Assembly (NCBI RefSeq): GCF_946478925.1
Contig: NZ_CAMLDP010000005.1
Span: forward strand, 1 to 45,078
From: an uncultured Nitrososphaera sp.
Lineage (GTDB): Archaea > Thermoproteota > Nitrososphaeria > Nitrososphaerales > Nitrososphaeraceae
DNA length: 45,078 bases
Direction of reading: 5' to 3'
Shown: in pieces, positions 30,888-39,321 of the stretch
How the letters are laid out: each line of letters starts with the position of its first letter
How positions within the stretch are numbered: position 1 is the stretch's first letter
Made by a program: the position numbers and the translations under genes
Notes under the pieces: model-generated
Seen by the model: only the letters and a program-made list of their open reading frames with translations
The model's database searches: none
What the model was told of the DNA's origin: nothing

Positions 30888-32114
30888 TCAGCTGCTGGCG
30901 GGGGCTGCCGGCCTTGCTTCGAGCACCACTTGTGCCTGCACGTCCTGGCCCGCTCTGTTCAGGTGCAGGGTCACGGTGTCGCCGGGGTGCGCGTTCTGCT
31001 CAAGGTAGGCAATGATGTCCTCCATGCGCTTTACGTCCTGGCCGTCAATCGCAGTCACGATGTCGCCGGCCCTCCGGATGTCGTTGGTGAACCTGTCAAA
31101 CACGGTGCCCCGTATGCCGGCCTTTTGCGCCGGCGCGCCCTCCGTGACCGAAGTCACGAGCACTCCCTTGAAGTTCTTGGCGAGACCGAGCTTTTGCTCA
31201 AGGTCAGGGGTCAGGTTTGTTCCGGTCATGCCAAGCCAAGGATGGCTGTAGCCGCCGTCCTTTATGAGCGCAGGCACTATGCGCTGCACCGCGCTTGACG
31301 AGATTGCAAAGCCTATTCCGGAAAAGCTCCCCGTGTTTGACTGTATGGCCGAGTTGACGCCGATGACCTCGCCCTGCGTGTCAAGGAGCGGCCCGCCAGA
31401 GTTGCCCGGGTTTATGGCCGCGTCGGTCTGTATGACATCAGGTATCGAGAAATTATTCTCCTCGTTTGGTATTAGCCGGCCAAGCTGGCTCACAATCCCG
31501 GTGGTCATGGTGTTGCTGAGCCCAAAGGGGTTTCCGATTGCTACCACCTGGTCGCCCACCTGCAGGTCTGTCGAGTTGCCTATCTTCAGTGGCTCCAGCT
31601 TCTCCGTAAAGTTGTCGGTTATCTTTAGCACTGCAAGGTCGCTGTACGCGTCCCTTCCAAGCACCTTTGCTGAATATGTGTTGCCGCTGGTGAACGTCAC
31701 ATCGACCGAGTCGGCGCCGTCTATCACGTGGTTGTTCGTGACTATGAGCCCCTGCGCGTCGTAGACAAAGCCGGAACCAAGGCGGGTCGACTGGCTTGTC
31801 AGCGGATTGCCGTTTATCATGATGTTGTCGTTTACCGTAGAGACGGTGCTTGTTATCTGCACCACAGAGCCTTCCACTTCCTTGAATAACGAGACAAGGT
31901 CGGGATTGGCCGCCGCTATAGTTGTAGTCGTTGTCGTTGTAGCCGCTATTGGAACAGGCGCGGCGGCAGACTGCTGCGCAACCGCGGTCGGCCCTTGTTG
32001 TTGTTTGGCCAAGAATGACGGCGCGTAGTTCAGTATCCCGGCCGTAAGGATGGCGCCGACTAGTATCCCTGCAAACAGTACGGCAAGCATGGTAGCCTTT
32101 GCAGTGGTGGTCAT
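30888..32114 (-). CDS. HtrA/DegP-like serine protease with PDZ domain
   Basis: This 408-residue protein has an N-terminal membrane helix (MLAVLFAGILVGAILTAGIL), a Thr/Ala-rich linker, a trypsin-like domain with the triad His129 (TNNHVIDG), Asp159 (AYSDLAVLK) and Ser239 (NPGNSGGPL), and a C-terminal PDZ domain (GVLVTSVTEGAPAQKAGI). It degrades or refolds damaged proteins outside the membrane. I chose ATG 32114; the frame runs up to 32390 but the extra part lacks character and overlaps the divergent zinc-protein gene. Confidence 0.92.
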   Translation of the reverse strand: MTTTAKATMLAVLFAGILVGAILTAGILNYAPSFLAKQQQGPTAVAQQSAAAPVPIAATTTTTTTIAAANPDLVSLFKEVEGSVVQITSTVSTVNDNIMINGNPLTSQSTRLGSGFVYDAQGLIVTNNHVIDGADSVDVTFTSGNTYSAKVLGRDAYSDLAVLKITDNFTEKLEPLKIGNSTDLQVGDQVVAIGNPFGLSNTMTTGIVSQLGRLIPNEENNFSIPDVIQTDAAINPGNSGGPLLDTQGEVIGVNSAIQSNTGSFSGIGFAISSSAVQRIVPALIKDGGYSHPWLGMTGTNLTPDLEQKLGLAKNFKGVLVTSVTEGAPAQKAGIRGTVFDRFTNDIRRAGDIVTAIDGQDVKRMEDIIAYLEQNAHPGDTVTLHLNRAGQDVQAQVVLEARPAAPASS

Positions 32115-32201
32115 ACGGGCTTGATAAGACAAGTAGCAAATAATGTCTTGCTTAACATTGTTACGCAAGGGATTACCTCCTCCCCGCCGCCCTTCATCTT
32201 G

Positions 32202-32432
32202 ATGTCGTGCAGGGGAAAGTGCGAGGATTACAGGGCCACCAAGACCAGCAGCCTTGGGAGATACGCCAGCGGCCAAAAGAGGTGCCAGATATGCGACCTG
32301 TTCATAATATGCGAGGGAAACGTCTGCCCGTGCTGCGGCTACAGGCTGCGCACAAAGCCCCGGGGCCAAAAGTACAAGCAAAAGATCCACGCGACCCAGG
32401 AGCAGCGCCTTAACTTTGTTAATCGACTTTAA
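32202..32432 (+). CDS. Zinc-binding microprotein (four Cys, basic tail)
   Basis: From ATG 32202 this encodes 76 residues. The N-terminus is MSCRGKCEDYRATK, followed by CQICDLFIICEGNVCPCCGY and a basic tail (RLRTKPRGQKYKQK). The Cys pairs look like a zinc ribbon. The frame is open from 32121, but the first 27 residues look non-coding. It is divergent from htrA with an 87-base gap. Similar zinc microproteins recur in this window; no specific role is known to me. Confidence 0.68.
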   Translation: MSCRGKCEDYRATKTSSLGRYASGQKRCQICDLFIICEGNVCPCCGYRLRTKPRGQKYKQKIHATQEQRLNFVNRL

Positions 32433-32461
32433 TTAACTTGGCCTGCTAGTCGTATCATGAT

Positions 32462-32707
32462 ATGGCGATAGAAAGACCGGCCCTTGCGCGCCCGGCTGCT
32501 AAAGAAAAGCCCCGCCTGCGCGCCAATTTTCTCCTCTGCAATTCGTGTCTCTGGTGCGCCTCGTGTCTCGGCTCTGCCTGCATGGAGAGGTGCCCCGCCT
32601 GCAGCGCGCCGGTCGAAGCTCTGCCCATCCAGCCAAACGAGGCTTACACAATGAAAAAGATGAACGGCGGCAGCGGAGTCGAGCTGGATTTCACTCTTGT
32701 TGCGTAA
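32462..32707 (+). CDS. Small cysteine-rich protein
   Basis: This 81-residue protein has a dense cysteine block (CNSCLWCASC, then CMERCPAC) in its middle, suited to binding zinc or an iron-sulphur cluster, and a Pro/Ala-rich start. TTTAATTAA at about 32428-32436 lies about 30 bases before the ATG, indicating a leaderless mRNA. No named family is recognised. It ends with a 17-base overlap with the convergent wHTH gene. Confidence 0.6.
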   Translation: MAIERPALARPAAKEKPRLRANFLLCNSCLWCASCLGSACMERCPACSAPVEALPIQPNEAYTMKKMNGGSGVELDFTLVA

Positions 32708-33044
32708 AGTGCCTGCTCCTTGGGAACATCTTTTCGTACGGCTCTAATATTGTTCCGCAGAATTCTATGCCCCACGCCGTCGCAGAATAGAACGTGAACG
32801 TCCTCTTGCCGGAGGATCTTTCGGACCTCTGCAGGAGGCCCTTGAACTCTAGGTCGTCAAGTATTGGCTTGTGCTTTTTCAGATTCAGCCCGCAAAAGCT
32901 GACAAGTGCAGTCTGGTTCAGCTCGCCGTATTCCACCAGTTTCAGTATGATATCCTTGACAATGTATATCCTGTCACGGTAAGACACCTGCGGGATTGCC
33001 GCTAACGATGATGACGATGATGATGACGACACCAGCCGCGACAC
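32691..33044 (-). CDS. Winged helix-turn-helix transcriptional regulator
   Basis: This 117-residue protein has a wHTH domain: IVKDIILKLVEYGELNQTAL, then NLKKHKPILDDLEFKGLLQR as recognition helix, and a beta wing (RTFTFYSATAWGIEFC). Such one-domain regulators are common in Nitrososphaera. The first residues are a run of eight Ser encoded by a TCA/TCG trinucleotide repeat. GTG 33044 is the start, with TATA-like GTTTAGATATTC about 26 bases upstream. Targets are unknown. Confidence 0.72.
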   Translation of the reverse strand: MSRLVSSSSSSSSLAAIPQVSYRDRIYIVKDIILKLVEYGELNQTALVSFCGLNLKKHKPILDDLEFKGLLQRSERSSGKRTFTFYSATAWGIEFCGTILEPYEKMFPRSRHFTQQE

Positions 33045-33135
33045 GATTTCTAATAGGCCGGCGAATATCTAAACATCAAGGAACTATGTTAAGGGCACAG
33101 TGAACAATGTTAAGCCAGCCTTTAATACGGAAACT

Positions 33136-33214
33136 GGCTAGCAAGTCTAGCTAACCCCAAGAACAGAGCGGCCCTGCCCTGGCGGCGCCTCTTCCCTTTT
33201 CGCCGGGCGGGGCC
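33136..33214. other. Structured intergenic region with two hairpins
   Basis: Bases 33170-33179 (GGCCCTGCCC) can pair with GGGCGGGGCC at 33205-33214, with GGCG/CGCC pairs inside, giving a strong GC-rich stem. Bases 33136-33142 (GGCTAGC) face GCTAACC at 33150-33156 across a seven-base loop, paired fully only in minus-strand RNA through one G-U. The region lies downstream of truD. It may be a 3' structure or a small RNA; neither is proven. Confidence 0.35.
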
Positions 33215-33233
33215 ACTATTGTGTTATATCAGA

Positions 33234-34508
33234 TCAGAATCCTGCCTTTATCGGGTCTTCCGGCTTTATCAGCTCGCGCAAGAGCGTGGTGGCATACGAG
33301 CCCTTTGGCAGTTTGAACGAGACTGACAGGGGGTTTTTCTTCTTCCATGCAAAGTCCCTGCACCACAGGGGCGCCTGGCGAAAGCCGCCCTGCTGGCTCA
33401 GCTCCTGCATCTCTTTCACGTAAAAGTCCTTTGCGGCGACTTCTTCCTGCAATAGCAGTTCTTTTGTCACCTCTTCAAAGCGACCCTTGCCGGGCTGAAA
33501 CGTATATCCGGCCATCCTCACTGCCGGGACGGACTGGACGGCCGACAAATGATCGTATTTCTTTACCCTGCCAAACGTAAAGGGACCCTCCATCTCGAAG
33601 CAGAGGTCGCCCTGTTTTGGCAGAGTCACGTCTTCTCCCTGCGCTATTGCCCTGCTCACGCACCTGTTAAAGATGTACGCCTGGTACGCCTGCACAAAGA
33701 GCCGGCGTATCTGTATGGGCACAGCGCGGAGCGCCGCTACAGGTTCTTTGCCTTCCACGAGCGCGGCCAGCAGCTGCCTCTCAATGTCCATGCCCCGGGG
33801 CATCTCCCGGAGAGCCTGCCGGTAGCCGGCAGGGTCGAGGCACTTGCGCCGGATTTCGCGGCTTGAATCAGTGTCGTACTCTGTCGTATACGACAGCAGC
33901 AGTTCCACCGCCTTTGCAAAGTCCCTCTTTACTATGGCTTTTCCGACGAGGTGTGTGACTAGGCGCTCGCTACCGAACCGCTGCAGGCCATAAAAGTTGG
34001 CTATTTTTTGCACCTGGTCCTCAAAGCCGGAAATGTCGTCGCTGTGCGGGTCAGAGATGTCTATGGAAAACTCGTTTCCGGCGAGAAGCTCCCTGCCAAG
34101 CGGCCTCTTTGTAAAGCCCACAAGGGTCAATCTCGTATGCTTGGTACGCAGCTCTTTTGGCGGGCTCTTTATATTATTCTGCCATGCCCTCTCTGCGCCT
34201 GCGTACTGGCTGGTGGCCGCCTTGGCGTCCTTTATCCCCATCACGCGCAGGCGCAAACGATGTTCGCGCTCGATTTCAAACAGCGCGTGGTTCGAGTCGA
34301 TGCCCTCTTTTTCCAGCAGGTAAAGAGGATAGCGGTGCGCGCCCCCGGGCTCTTTTGAAGCGCCAAGCGACTGCTCGTCTACGAGCTCTGACACCCTGAA
34401 CGAGGAGCTGTCCTGCTTTATCGATCCGCCAATGCCAGTAAAGCCGGCACAGCAGTAGCACTCTATTCCGGCCATCAGGTCTATCTTGGGGACGGGCGGC
34501 GGCGACAA
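33234..34508 (-). CDS. truD: tRNA pseudouridine synthase D (TruD)
   Basis: This protein of about 424 residues contains the TruD catalytic motif MGIKDAKAATSQY, with the catalytic Asp in KDAKA, and the RRLFVQAYQAYIFNRCV and GRELLAGNEFSI segments of the family. It isomerises a uridine in tRNA (position 13 in known members) to pseudouridine. The start is uncertain: TTG 34508 lies about 32 bases from the TATA-like element and fits a leaderless mRNA; ATG 34475 is the alternative. The frame is open to 34577 but would cross the divergent gene. Confidence 0.88.
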   Translation of the reverse strand: MSPPPVPKIDLMAGIECYCCAGFTGIGGSIKQDSSSFRVSELVDEQSLGASKEPGGAHRYPLYLLEKEGIDSNHALFEIEREHRLRLRVMGIKDAKAATSQYAGAERAWQNNIKSPPKELRTKHTRLTLVGFTKRPLGRELLAGNEFSIDISDPHSDDISGFEDQVQKIANFYGLQRFGSERLVTHLVGKAIVKRDFAKAVELLLSYTTEYDTDSSREIRRKCLDPAGYRQALREMPRGMDIERQLLAALVEGKEPVAALRAVPIQIRRLFVQAYQAYIFNRCVSRAIAQGEDVTLPKQGDLCFEMEGPFTFGRVKKYDHLSAVQSVPAVRMAGYTFQPGKGRFEEVTKELLLQEEVAAKDFYVKEMQELSQQGGFRQAPLWCRDFAWKKKNPLSVSFKLPKGSYATTLLRELIKPEDPIKAGF

Positions 34509-34535
34509 CAGCGTAACAACACCCTTGCTTTGTAA

Positions 34536-34544
34536 CTTATATTG
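34536..34544. promoter_or_regulatory. Shared TATA-like element between truD and the EVE gene
   Basis: CTTATATTG lies about 32 bases from the TTG of truD on one side and about 31 bases from the ATG of the EVE gene on the other. Its AT core reads TATA-like in both directions, so one element could position both transcripts. Confidence 0.45.
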
Positions 34545-34570
34545 TGCGGCCGACGACAGTGGAGGCATAT

Positions 34571-34975
34571 ATGGCATATTGGCTGTTCAAGCAAGAGCCT
34601 TCCACGTACAGCTATTCGCAGCTTGAAAAGGACGGCCGGACAGCGTGGGACGGGGCGGCAAACAACCTTGCGCTCAAGCACCTGAGGAGCGTGAAAAAAG
34701 GCGACAAGGCCATCTTTTACCACACAGGCGACGAAAGGCAGGCAGTAGGCATCATGGACGTCATATCCGACCCCTACCCCGATCCGAAGGAGAAAGACAA
34801 GTCGCTTGTAATAGTCGACGTCAGGCCGGCAGGCAGGCTGAAAAAGCCGGTGACCCTTGACCAGATCAAGGCCGACCCTGCGTTTGCGCAGTGGGAACTT
34901 GTCAGGATATCCCGCCTGTCGGTCATGCCAGTCCCGGAAAAGCTGTGGGAACGGCTGATGAAGATGTCAGGTTAA
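34571..34975 (+). CDS. EVE-domain protein
   Basis: This 134-residue protein starts MAYWLFKQEPSTYSYSQLEK and continues through TAWDGAANNLALKHLRSVKK and GDKAIFYHTGDERQAVGIMD, the standard EVE domain (PUA-like) sequence. EVE domains read modified bases in DNA or RNA. ATG 34571 is preceded by GGAGG at 34561-34565, an unusually clear ribosome-binding site for this window. The gene is divergent from truD, which may reflect a shared nucleic-acid modification theme; that link is inference. Confidence 0.9.
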   Translation: MAYWLFKQEPSTYSYSQLEKDGRTAWDGAANNLALKHLRSVKKGDKAIFYHTGDERQAVGIMDVISDPYPDPKEKDKSLVIVDVRPAGRLKKPVTLDQIKADPAFAQWELVRISRLSVMPVPEKLWERLMKMSG

Positions 34976-35020
34976 AATGCCCGAAATTCTATAAATAAGG
35001 CAAGAAGCTGAAGAGCTGGC

Positions 35021-35728
35021 GTGACCCCAAAGCAGCAAGTCGCAGTGATGGTCGGTCTGTTCTCCGCGCTCGGAATAGGCGTGAGCGTTGGCATTATCGC
35101 GTTTGGCGGAGGGTTCGCGGGCGGAGACACCTCGTCGCTATTCAAGCCGCCCACTTCGGCCGATATTTACGTGATAGGCGCACAGGTCACAGACGGCCTG
35201 TCGATGGGCTACACCGTGGACTCGCAGGGTGAGCAGTCGTCGCTTGCAAACGCAAACGTTTCGATAACATTCCACAAGTCAGGCGACAGCTGGCGCGCCG
35301 CATTCAACGTAGTAAACGGCACGCAGGGAGCGCAGCCGCAGCAGTTTGACATCATGTATTCAAAACTGCTCACCAAGGAAGGGAATGTTGCAGAATCTGC
35401 AAAGCCGTATCTTGGGCCCATCGAGTCGTCGATACTTGCGATAAGGGACATGGATTATGGCGGAAGGGCCAAGTACTTGGTCGTGGGCGCGCCTTGGAAC
35501 ACCATAGTCACCGGCGGCACGACTCCCATCACGGTCAAGATAACAAGCGAGGAGAAAGTCACCACGCCTGCAGGCACTTTTGACGCGCTGGTGCTCACGT
35601 ACAAGCTCAACGACAACACGAGCAAGATATACGTCGTAAAGGACCTGCCCATGCCGGTCAAGGCAGAGACGTACGACATCAACGACCAGATATACTACAA
35701 GTACGAGCTGGTCAGCCTGGTGCGCTGA
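35021..35728 (+). CDS. Membrane-anchored extracytoplasmic protein, unknown function
   Basis: This 235-residue protein has an N-terminal helix (VAVMVGLFSALGIGVSVGII) and a beta-rich domain (SADIYVIGAQVTDGLSMGY; TFDALVLTYKLNDNTSKIYV; VKAETYDINDQIYYKYELV). The last part resembles substrate- or lipid-binding beta domains in which a cleaved or exported reporter is judged by charge and hydrophobicity, but no family is recognised. GTG 35021 lies 26 bases after TATAAATAA (34991-34999), a convincing leaderless start. Its end overlaps the convergent gene by 17 bases. Confidence 0.65.
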   Translation: MTPKQQVAVMVGLFSALGIGVSVGIIAFGGGFAGGDTSSLFKPPTSADIYVIGAQVTDGLSMGYTVDSQGEQSSLANANVSITFHKSGDSWRAAFNVVNGTQGAQPQQFDIMYSKLLTKEGNVAESAKPYLGPIESSILAIRDMDYGGRAKYLVVGAPWNTIVTGGTTPITVKITSEEKVTTPAGTFDALVLTYKLNDNTSKIYVVKDLPMPVKAETYDINDQIYYKYELVSLVR

Positions 35729-36221
35729 CGGCGAAATACACGTTTTCCATGAGCCAGTCCGCGTATTTCCTCACGCGCTCGTCTATCCTGCACCACAGGT
35801 GCACCGAGCCGGGAAGGACTTCAAGCCTGCCCTGTGGTGTCATCACCACCTTGACCCCCTCCTTGCCCTCGTACATGTAGGCGTCAAGCGCCTTTGCGTC
35901 CGGGCCGAGGATTTCGGCGGCCTTTTGCTTTACCGTTTCCCGCGCGACTGGAAAAAACGTCCGGCGGAACTTGTCGATGACGATGCCGATGTTTTCCGTG
36001 CCGTACGAGTCGACGTCTGCCACCTTTGCAGGCACGGGAAAATGCAATTGTAAATTAACTCCGTGGCGCGAGCCGACAAACAGCGCAAGCTCGTTTACTT
36101 TTGAGTACGCCATGTGCGGGTTCTTTTTTGCCATAGCCAAGAGTGCGTCGCGGTTCTGCGCCACGTTTGCCCGGAAATCGTCCATGAGAGCGGAAAACGT
36201 GGTAGTAGCAGCAGTCGCCAA
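35712..36221 (-). CDS. Hypothetical protein, about 169 residues
   Basis: This soluble alpha-beta protein has a helical start (MDDFRANVAQNRDALLAMAK) and a later strand-rich part (VNLQLHFPVPAKVADVDSYG; GVKVVMTPQGRLEVLPGSVH; LWCRIDERVRKYADWLMENV). I do not recognise a family. The start is TTG 36221 or ATG 36185. It lies just upstream of, and divergent from, the hemL operon, with 69 bases between them, but no functional link is evident. Confidence 0.6.
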   Translation of the reverse strand: MATAATTTFSALMDDFRANVAQNRDALLAMAKKNPHMAYSKVNELALFVGSRHGVNLQLHFPVPAKVADVDSYGTENIGIVIDKFRRTFFPVARETVKQKAAEILGPDAKALDAYMYEGKEGVKVVMTPQGRLEVLPGSVHLWCRIDERVRKYADWLMENVYFAVSAPG

Positions 36222-36260
36222 TGCCTCTCTCAGGCCATGGCAGGTTAATCAACGTATACG

Positions 36261-36269
36261 CTTATTACG
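36261..36269 (+). promoter_or_regulatory. TATA-like box of the hemL operon
   Basis: CTTATTACG is centred 26 bases before GTG 36291, consistent with a leaderless transcript for the whole tetrapyrrole operon. Confidence 0.5.
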
Positions 36270-36290
36270 TCGCAAAAGCGACAAACATTC

Positions 36291-37574
36291 GTGGTGGCTA
36301 GGTCAGAGCAGCTGTACAACAGGGCGAAGAAGATTTTGCCCGGCGGCGTCGACAGCCCGGTACGCTATTTCGAGCCGTATCCGTTCTTTGCGGCTTCCGC
36401 AAGGGGGAGCAAGCTGGTTACTGCCGACCACAAGACGCTCACCGATTACTGCATGGGCTACGGTGCCATGCTGCTTGGGCACGGCCATCCTTCCGTCCTT
36501 GACGCGGCAAGAGCGCAACTTGACAACGGCACGCTGTACTGCGTGCCGACGGAACTAGAAATAAAACTTGCAGAGCTGATAGCAAAGGCGGTCCCCTGCG
36601 CCGACATGGTCAGGCTGGTCAACACCGGCTCGGAGGCCACGATGAACGCGATACGCCTCGCAAGGGCGTTTACAAAGAAAAAGAAGGTGATAAAGTTCGA
36701 CGGCGGGTACCACGGCGCGCACGACTATGTACTCGTAAAGGCAGGGTCCGGCGCCGCAAGCCCGCCGGCGTCAGAGGGCGTGCTTGAAGAGGCGTCGGCG
36801 CAGACAGTGGTTGCGCCGTACAACGACGCGGTCGAGCTAGAGCGCACCATCGAAAAGAACCGCGACTCGGCGTGTTTGATAATGGAGCCGGTGCTTGCAA
36901 ACATCGGCCTCGTGCTTCCTGACAAGAACTACCTGAGCGACGTCAGAAAGATAACGCAGCAAAACGACGTCGTCCTGATATTTGACGAGGTGGTCACGGG
37001 TTTCAGGCTTGCGCTGGGCGGAGCCGGCGAGTTTTTCGGAATAAGGCCGGACCTTGCGACGTTTGCAAAGGCGCTTGGAAACGGCTTTCCCATAGGCGCG
37101 ATTACGGGAAGAAAGGAGATAATGCAACAGCTGGCGCCGGCGGGCAAGGTCTATCAAGCAAGCACTTTTGCGGGAAACCCCGTGTCGGTGTCTGCGGCAA
37201 TCGCAGTCCTGTCAACGCTTCTTGAGGCCAAGGATTCGATCTATCCACAGGTCGCAAGGACGTGCGGAAGCATCGTGGAAGGAGTCGAAGAGGAGCTTGA
37301 GGACATTGGTGGCGTCGACTGCACGATAAACTCTATCGGCTCGATGTACCAGGTGTTTTTCACCGCTGAAAAAGTGAGGGACGAAGCGAGCGTGAAAAAG
37401 GCAGATTCTGTCAAGTTCAGGAGGTTGTTTGACGAACTGCTAAAGCGCAACGTGTTCATACCTCCTTCGCAGTTTGAGACGTGCTTTGTCTCGTACGCGC
37501 ACGACGAGGACGATGTCGACAGGACGGTGGACGCGTACGGCGAGGCTTTCAAGAAAATAAAGGAACAAAAATGA
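36291..37574 (+). CDS. hemL: Glutamate-1-semialdehyde 2,1-aminomutase
   Basis: This 427-residue PLP enzyme converts glutamate-1-semialdehyde to 5-aminolevulinate, the first committed tetrapyrrole precursor in the C5 pathway. It has KILPGGVDSPVRYFEPYPFF at the start, VNTGSEATMNAIRLARAFTK, the cofactor Asp in LIFDEVVTGFR, and the PLP lysine in FAKALGNGFPIGAITG. It starts at GTG 36291, with a second GTG at 36294. The stop codon overlaps the hemC start as ATGA. Note that hemA and hemB are not in this window. Confidence 0.95.
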   Translation: MVARSEQLYNRAKKILPGGVDSPVRYFEPYPFFAASARGSKLVTADHKTLTDYCMGYGAMLLGHGHPSVLDAARAQLDNGTLYCVPTELEIKLAELIAKAVPCADMVRLVNTGSEATMNAIRLARAFTKKKKVIKFDGGYHGAHDYVLVKAGSGAASPPASEGVLEEASAQTVVAPYNDAVELERTIEKNRDSACLIMEPVLANIGLVLPDKNYLSDVRKITQQNDVVLIFDEVVTGFRLALGGAGEFFGIRPDLATFAKALGNGFPIGAITGRKEIMQQLAPAGKVYQASTFAGNPVSVSAAIAVLSTLLEAKDSIYPQVARTCGSIVEGVEEELEDIGGVDCTINSIGSMYQVFFTAEKVRDEASVKKADSVKFRRLFDELLKRNVFIPPSQFETCFVSYAHDEDDVDRTVDAYGEAFKKIKEQK

Positions 37575-38527
37575 AGAATAATAATAATATCATTAGGGTA
37601 GGAACGAGAGGGAGCAGGCTTGCGGTGGCGCAGACAGAGCTGGCGCTTGCCGCGCTCAGAAAGGCGCATCCGGGAGCAAAGTTCGAGGTCGTGACGATAA
37701 GCACGAAAGGAGACGTCGACAGGCGGCCCCTGTTCACGATGGACGAAAAGGGGATTTTTGAAAAAGAGGTCAACGAAGCCGTGAAAAAGGGCGAGGTCGA
37801 CTTTGCGGTGCACAGCCTCAAGGACGTCCCCTCCGACCTTTCAGAAGAATTGATAGTCGCGTGCATACCGAGGAGGGCAAGCCCTAATGACGTGCTGGTG
37901 AACGAGAAAGGGCAAAAGCTGGAGGAGCTTGCCGCCGGCTCGGTGGTGGGTACGAGCAGCCTGCGCAGGGCGATCCAGCTGATGAAAGAAAGGCCAGACA
38001 TTTCAGTAAAACCTATACGCGGAAACGTCGAGACGCGCGTGAAAAAGGTGATAAGCGGCGAGTTTGACGCAGTCGTGCTTGCAGAGGCAGGTCTAACTCG
38101 GTTAGGCATGAAGGACGTGATAGTGGAAAGGTTTAGAGTGCGCGACTTTGTCCCGGCGCCGGGTCAGGGCGCGATTGCCATAGTGTGCAGGCGCGACGAC
38201 AAAAAGACGACAGAGATGCTCCGGAGCATCGAGGACCCGAGGTCGAGGGCAGAGGTGACTGCCGAGCGCGCGCTCATTGAAAAGGTGGAAGGAGGGTGCA
38301 GGTTCCCCCTTGGCGCGGTCGCCGTGACAAAGGAAGACAAGATAACTCTTTATGCAAGCGTGTTTTCGGCAGACGGGAGCAAGAACATCAAGGTGAAAAA
38401 GACGGGCAGCGCCAAAAGCGCAGAGAAACTGGGCAAGAGCGTCGCAAACCTTCTCATCAAGCAAGGCGCGCAAGAGATGGCAGAGGGCTGGCGCAAGGCA
38501 GTAGAGGAGTGGAACAAAAAGGCATGA
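37571..38527 (+). CDS. hemC: Hydroxymethylbilane synthase (porphobilinogen deaminase)
   Basis: This 318-residue enzyme joins four porphobilinogens into hydroxymethylbilane. It shows VGTRGSRLAVAQTELALAAL, the catalytic Asp region FAVHSLKDVPSD, the Arg-rich pyrrole-binding part VGTSSLRRAIQL, and the Cys that binds the dipyrromethane cofactor in EGGCRFPLGAVA. ATG 37571 overlaps the hemL stop by four bases, and the 3' end overlaps the SUMT start by four bases, indicating translational coupling. Confidence 0.95.
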   Translation: MKNNNNIIRVGTRGSRLAVAQTELALAALRKAHPGAKFEVVTISTKGDVDRRPLFTMDEKGIFEKEVNEAVKKGEVDFAVHSLKDVPSDLSEELIVACIPRRASPNDVLVNEKGQKLEELAAGSVVGTSSLRRAIQLMKERPDISVKPIRGNVETRVKKVISGEFDAVVLAEAGLTRLGMKDVIVERFRVRDFVPAPGQGAIAIVCRRDDKKTTEMLRSIEDPRSRAEVTAERALIEKVEGGCRFPLGAVAVTKEDKITLYASVFSADGSKNIKVKKTGSAKSAEKLGKSVANLLIKQGAQEMAEGWRKAVEEWNKKA

Positions 38528-39321
38528 GTACAGCAACAGGCAAAGTGTACATCTGCGGCGCGGGACCCGGCGACCCGAAACTTATGACGGTGCGTGCGAT
38601 GGAGCTTTTGAAGAGCTGCGACGTGGTGCTGTATGACCGGCTCGTGGGGCAGGAGATCGTAGACCAGATACCAGAGAGCGCGGAAAAGGTGTACGTGGGC
38701 AGGGCAGTGGGCGATCCGACGACGCACCAAAAGCGCACGAACGAGCTGATGGTCAGGCACGCGAAAAAGAAAAAGAGCGTGCTCCGGCTAAAAGGAGGCG
38801 ACCCGTTCATCTTTGGCAGGGGCGCCGAAGAGGCTGAATACCTGCTGGAGCGGGGCGTCCAGTTTGAGATAATCCCGGGCATCACGTCTGCGATAGCAGG
38901 CCCGGCATACGCCGGCATCCCGCTGACCCACAGGCGCTACTCATCTGCCGTCGCCATTGCCACTGGGCACGAAGGGGTGGACAACAAGGGCGAGGTGTCG
39001 GTCGACTGGAAAAGGCTGCCGGGTGCAGTTGACACCGTCGTCGTGATGATGGGAATCGGCCAGCTGGAACAGATTTCAAAAGACCTGATAAAAGGCGGCA
39101 TGAAGAAAAACACAAAAATCGCGATAATCGAAAACGGCACCACCGCAAAGCAGCGTGTAGTCATGGGGACGCTCGCAACGGCCGCCAGAGTCGCGGCCAA
39201 GAGCGGGATAAAGCCGCCTGCGATTGTAGTGATAGGCAAGGTCGCTTCGCTTCACAAGAAAATCGCGTGGTTTGGAGGAAGAGGAGAAGAAGGAGGCAGT
39301 GGCAAGGGTGCCAAGCCTTGA
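38524..39321 (+). CDS. Uroporphyrinogen-III C-methyltransferase (SUMT)
   Basis: This 265-residue SAM-dependent enzyme methylates uroporphyrinogen III at C2 and C7 to give precorrin-2, for siroheme and cobalamin. Motifs are VYICGAGPGDPKLMTVRAME at the start, VLRLKGGDPFIFGRGAEEAE, and GITSAIAGPAYAGIPLTHR. ATG 38524 shares ATGA with the hemC stop. Its gene sits before hemD, so methyltransfer and ring closure are made from one transcript. The symbol cobA or sirA is avoided as naming varies. Confidence 0.93.
   Translation: MSTATGKVYICGAGPGDPKLMTVRAMELLKSCDVVLYDRLVGQEIVDQIPESAEKVYVGRAVGDPTTHQKRTNELMVRHAKKKKSVLRLKGGDPFIFGRGAEEAEYLLERGVQFEIIPGITSAIAGPAYAGIPLTHRRYSSAVAIATGHEGVDNKGEVSVDWKRLPGAVDTVVVMMGIGQLEQISKDLIKGGMKKNTKIAIIENGTTAKQRVVMGTLATAARVAAKSGIKPPAIVVIGKVASLHKKIAWFGGRGEEGGSGKGAKP

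Noticed and set aside
39272..39298. Upstream TTG start for hemD
   Set aside because: The added residues are a Glu/Lys-rich run (MEEEEKKEA) that lies inside the SUMT gene and over the AGGAGG site, so a later GTG is preferred.
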